Source: Siphonodentalium dalli (taxonomy: Eukaryota; Mollusca; Scaphopoda; Gadilida; Siphonodentaliidae). Taken from it: 64,000 bases of DNA. Numbering within the stretch: position 1 is the stretch's first letter; every line of letters begins with the position of its first letter. Both the position numbers and the translations under genes were made by a program. The notes below the pieces were generated by a model. It saw only the letters and a program-made list of their open reading frames with translations, was not told the DNA's origin and searched no databases. The stretch spans positions 12,107,287-12,171,286 of the forward strand of contig CP136061.1 of NCBI GenBank assembly GCA_032622095.1. The letters are read 5' to 3'. Of this stretch, positions 60,964 to 64,000 are shown in pieces.

Positions 60964-61357
60964 CTGGGGACTCGTTGCAGATCATCTACATAAAAGGTGA
61001 AAATCGGGTACTGTATTTAAATTATTTTTGCAAAAATAACGACGACTAATAGTATTGAATATGTGTTTATATGGGTAACCAATATTGGTAAGTTGGTGTC
61101 TACCAGAAAACACGAGACCATGGTGAGTGTGCACTAAGCCTAGCACACCAGAGTAACAGATATCAGGTCAGAGTAATCCACTGGCAGGTTGACCAAAGCT
61201 TTATTGATAGTCAAATAACGAGACAATATATTTGGCATAAGAAGTTTTAAAACAATACTGTCGGACCAAAATGTATGGGCAATGTAGAAAGGTTTATTTT
61301 GATTCATCATGTATATATGCCTCCTTTACAATTATTTGGATTTCTCACAATATTATA
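60964..61357. other. AT-rich unique sequence, nothing recognised
   Basis: No supported gene, RNA or repeat was recognised between the foldback element and the 71-bp repeat. Confidence 0.5.
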
Positions 61358-61718
61358 AGCCCCATGTATAGTGTTATGATATCTTGTATCTATATTATTA
61401 TGTCATATAAATGGTGCAGTAATTCGTGTGTCCCATATATAGTGTTATGATATCTGATATCTATATTATTGTGTCATATAAATGGTGTATTAATTCATGT
61501 GTTCCATATATAGTGTTATGATGTCCGATATCTATATTATTATGTCATATAAATGGTGCAGTAATTCGTGTATCCCATATATAGTGTTATGATATCTGAT
61601 ATCTATATTATTGTGTCATATAAATGGTGTATTAATTCATGTGTTCCATATACAGTGTTATGATATCTGATATCTATCTTATTATGTCATATAAATGTTG
61701 CAGTAATTCATGTCATGG
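61358..61718. repeat. 71-bp tandem repeat, five copies
   Basis: AGTGTTATGAT occurs at 61,370, 61,441, 61,512, 61,583 and 61,654, always 71 bp apart. The unit continues with ATCTGATATCTATATTATT, TGTCATATAAATGGTG and AATTCATGTG. Odd copies share GCAGTAATTCGTG and even copies share GTATTAATTCATG, so a 142-bp dimer was the unit of amplification. The last copy runs directly into the dispersed repeat at 61,688. Confidence 0.93.
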
Positions 61719-61775
61719 AATAGATTATACAGAGGAGTACTCTAGTCTCCCACAAATTTAGACACAATCACATAT
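61688..61775. repeat. Dispersed repeat, copy 1
   Basis: It starts CATATAAATGTTGCAG, then GGAATAGATTATACAGAGG, and ends AAATTTAGACACAATCACAT. It is nearly identical to copy 2 at 62,341 over about 87 bp, including AGTACT.TAGTCTCCC. Its 5' part is the end of the 71-bp tandem unit, so the tandem array probably grew out of the start of this dispersed element. Confidence 0.8.
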
Positions 61776-62340
61776 TGCAAATCGTGCCGAAAAGCGGCAG
61801 TTCCTCGCTTAGATGATTCGTCACCGAGATATTTGTAATTGATGATGATATTGGTGAAATTCTGATTTTAACATATTACACCTCTTTTTAACACTACATA
61901 TGCATATACTATTTCTTGCTCTGCTCCTACAACATGTATACTATTTAAAACCCTAATTAAACCCTTACGCTCCAAATTACTTTATAAATGTATAATAGCC
62001 CAACATCAGGTTACGGTCTTTGTACTTCCATTTGTTAACTGTGATGACGGTGTTTTTGCTGTGACTTTAACTATAGTTACTATTTAGACCTCTTGCAAAG
62101 CACTCCATTATAGTTATCACATGGCATACACAGCCTTTATGTGAGTAGCATTTCAAAATGTATACTCCACCGCCAAGCTACCAATTATCTTCTTTACGTT
62201 TAGTTGACAAAACATTAGAGATCTTGTATCTTACTCCACAATATGTATACAGGACATATCATCGCTTGTATGCACACCAGTGGTTTAGAACCTATCATCG
62301 GTCTAGTGACATTCCTTGCAACCCTTGAATAACTTTACAA
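61776..62340. other. AT-rich sequence, nothing recognised
   Basis: No open frame, RNA gene or tandem repeat is supported here. Short patches such as CGTGCCGAAAAGCGGCAG near 61,785 are more GC-rich, but no homology is recognised. Confidence 0.5.
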
Positions 62341-62485
62341 CATATAAATGTTGCAGTAATTCATGTCACGGAATAGATTATATAGAGGAGTACTATAGTC
62401 TCCCGCAAATTTAGACACAATCACATATATGAGACGGAAGGAAGGTTATACAGCTTATTTCATATAAAACGTAATGTATATTAGT
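62341..62485. repeat. Dispersed repeat, copy 2 (longest match to copies 1 and 3)
   Basis: It starts CATATAAATGTTGCAG like copy 1. It continues past the point where copy 1 diverges (CACATAT) into AGGTTATACAGCTTATTTC and ATATAAAACGTAATGTATA, which are shared with copy 3. It thus bridges copies 1 and 3 and defines an element of about 145-155 bp. Confidence 0.78.
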
Positions 62486-62649
62486 TATTATTATTAACAT
62501 TTTGAGTTTAAACTAGGGATCTATAAATTCCGCGTTGTCCTGCGTTGTCTGATAAATGTAAAATGTTAAGAAAGAATAAAGAGATCGCTCTTCATTTAGC
62601 TTAATTGAAGGGCACTGAGTGTAATTATGCAGATTATCGATCATCATGT
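62486..62649. other. Spacer, nothing recognised
   Basis: AT-rich sequence between two copies of the dispersed repeat. A short open frame that starts here and runs into copy 3 is judged to be chance. Confidence 0.45.
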
Positions 62650-62806
62650 CATATAAATGGTGTAGTATTGAATTCATGTGAACGGAATAGAATACATACT
62701 AGATATAAAGGTAGTCTAGTCGCCCGCAAATTTAGACGCTATCACATATATGTGACACGAATACAAGGTTATACAGCTGCTTTCATATAAAACGTAATAT
62801 ACATAT
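62650..62806. repeat. Dispersed repeat, copy 3 (more diverged)
   Basis: It starts CATATAAATGGTG, as in the 71-bp units. It continues with GAATTCATGTGAACGGAATAG, AGTCGCCCGCAAATTTAGAC, AGGTTATACAGCTGC and TTCATATAAAACGTAATATA. It aligns with copy 2 along its length with small insertions. Confidence 0.72.
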
Positions 62807-62840
62807 CAGTAAAATATAGTCCAATTAGAATTTTACTGGC

Positions 62841-62856
62841 CCATAACCGGTTATGG
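62841..62856. other. 16-bp perfect palindrome
   Basis: CCATAACCGGTTATGG is a perfect dyad of 8+8. It could be a protein-binding site or a hairpin, or chance in AT-rich DNA. No partner site was found. Confidence 0.5.
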
Positions 62857-62907
62857 TATATACGGAATTAAAGTCCTGGCCAATTTCTCATTTTAATAAC
62901 GAAATGA

Positions 62908-63051
62908 ATGTTCATTTTTCAGCTACCGGTAGGTCAGCTTAATCCAAAATTCCGGAAGCACCGAGCAACTGGGGATCCGCTGTTGAAGCCATCACCCGAG
63001 GCAGACCGTCAAGATACCCAGAATAAAGTTGGCGCTTCATCTGAGCAATGA
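62908..63051 (+). CDS. 47-codon open frame, possibly a terminal exon; unrecognised
   Basis: The ATG at 62,908 opens a frame to a TGA at 63,049. Alternatively, TTCATTTTTCAG ending at 62,922 is a plausible 3' splice site and the frame would be the last exon of an upstream gene. The peptide begins with a hydrophobic MFIF, which disappears under the exon model. It is otherwise polar and basic (NPKFRKHRATGDPLLKP, then EADRQDTQNK). Its last codons (VGASSEQ) lie in the first copy of the adjoining minisatellite. No family is recognised and it may be chance. Confidence 0.2.
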   Translation: MFIFQLPVGQLNPKFRKHRATGDPLLKPSPEADRQDTQNKVGASSEQ

Positions 63052-64000
63052 GCGTGCTAGCCGTGTCTCGTGTAGTCTCGGTCAGTCTCGTGCGTGCTAG
63101 CCTTGTCTCGGATAGTCTCGGGCAGAGATTCAGTTGGCGTTTCATCTGAGCAATGAGCGTGCTAGCCTTGTTCCGTGTAGTCTCGGTCAGTCTCGGGCGT
63201 GCTAGCCTTGTCTCGGATAGTCTCGGGCAGAGATTCAGTTGGCGTTTCATCTGAGCAATGATCGTGCTAGCCTTGTTTCGTGTAGTCTCGGTCAGTCTCG
63301 GGCGTGCTAGCCTTGTCTCGGATAGTCTCGGGCAGAGATTCAGTTGGCGTTTCATCTGAGCAATGAGCGTGCTAGCCTTGTCTCGGATAGTCTCGGGCAG
63401 AGATTCAGTTGGCGTTTCATCTGAGCAATGAGCGTGCTAGCCTTGTCTCGGATAGTCTCGGCAGAGATTCAGTTGGCGTTTCATCTGAGCAATGATCGTG
63501 CTAGCCTTGTTTCGTGTAGTCTCGGTCAGTCTCGTGTGTGCTAGCCTTGTCTCGGATAGTCTCGGATAGTCTCGGGCGTGCTAGCCTTGTCTCGGATAGT
63601 CTCGGTCAGTCTCGGGCGTGCTAGCCTTGTCTCGTGTAGTCTCGGGCAGAGATTCAGTTGGCGTTTCATCTGAGCAATGAGCGTGCTAGCCGTGTCTCGG
63701 ATAGTCTCGGGCAGAGATTCAGTTGGCGTTTCATCTGAGCAATGAGCGTGCTAGCCTTGTCTCGGATAGTCTCGGGCAGAGATTCAGTTGGCGTTTCATC
63801 CGAGCAATGAGCGTGCTAGCCTTGTTTCGTGTAGTCTCGGTCAGTCTCGGGCGTGCTAGCCTTGTCTCGGATAGTCTCGGGCAGTCTCGGGCAGAGATTC
63901 AGTTGGCGTTTCATCTGAGCAATGAGCGTGCTAGCCTTGTTCCGTGTAGTCTCGGTCAGTCTCGAGTGTGCTAGCCTTGTCTCGGATAGTCTCGGGCAGA
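63027..64000. repeat. Composite minisatellite of 65-bp and 40-bp modules, running off the right edge
   Basis: AGAGATTCAGTTGG anchors occur at 63,124, 63,229, 63,334, 63,399, 63,463, 63,648, 63,713, 63,778, 63,893 and 63,998 (cut). The spacings are 105, 105, 65, 64, 185, 65, 65, 115 and 105. These are 65 plus n x 40, with one extra 10 (63,893) and one lost base (63,463). The 65-bp module holds TTCATCTGAGCAATGAGCG. Both modules hold GTGCTAGCCTTGT. The 40-bp module is made of 10-bp subrepeats (GATAGTCTCG, GTCAGTCTCG, TGTAGTCTCG). Because 105 is a multiple of 3, the minus strand keeps a 35-residue repeat in frame (KRQLNLCPRLSETRLA...), giving a 138-codon open frame ending at 62,939. This is taken as a by-product of the repeat. 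Confidence 0.95.

Noticed and set aside
62605-62790. 61-codon plus-strand ORF
   Set aside because: It lies mostly in copy 3 of a dispersed non-coding repeat, and the frame is not open in copies 1 or 2.
60451-62900. tRNA or SINE with internal promoter boxes
   Set aside because: No credible A box plus B box pair at tRNA spacing and no cloverleaf were found by eye.
62939-63355. 138-codon minus-strand ORF with 35-residue repeats
   Set aside because: It follows the 105-bp (65+40) spacing of the minisatellite, stops being periodic where the spacing changes, and shows no known domain.

Overview
The window is eukaryotic, non-coding, repeat-dominated DNA. It looks like a satellite block and its right-hand edge in a metazoan genome. 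The only recognisable protein-coding homology is a decayed ORF1/gag of a non-LTR retrotransposon (LINE) with three zinc knuckles. Elements of that type are common in molluscs and other invertebrates, so an invertebrate host is likely. The species cannot be told from this sequence. No bacterial, viral or intact host gene is seen, and no rRNA or tRNA.

Layout. (1) Bases 1 to about 55,722 are one uninterrupted head-to-tail array of a 56-bp satellite, about 995 copies, all in one orientation and continuing off the left edge. Rare variant units mark higher-order duplications inside it: a 4.4-kb tandem duplication (21.7-30.2 kb), a 1,624-bp one (1.1-4.3 kb), one of 1.5-1.8 kb (15.2-18.3 kb) and many of 112-504 bp. 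(2) From 55.73 to about 57.54 kb lies a LINE gag pseudogene. A palindromic foldback transposon has split its second zinc knuckle (56,310-56,764), and a related element lies at its 3' end (57,571-57,863). (3) From 57.9 to 60.45 kb there is AT-rich DNA, a six-copy 85-bp minisatellite, a short degraded reading frame, a five-copy 24-bp repeat and a 1-kb array of an 11-bp repeat with a 407-bp higher-order unit. (4) From 60.45 to 62.94 kb there is AT-rich DNA with a MITE-like foldback, a five-copy 71-bp repeat and three copies of a short interspersed repeat. (5) From 63.03 kb to the right edge runs a composite minisatellite of 65-bp and 40-bp modules.

Many short open frames exist on both strands inside the arrays. 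They follow from unit length and base composition (56 and 11 are not multiples of 3, so stops are spread over frames) and are not annotated as genes. The genes do not form a working system. What the window records is tandem-array turnover (unequal exchange, slippage, homogenisation) and nested transposon insertion. The most interesting local structure is the hairpin-within-hairpin element pair at 56.3-57.9 kb, whose four 69-bp palindromes are identical although the gag around them is badly decayed.
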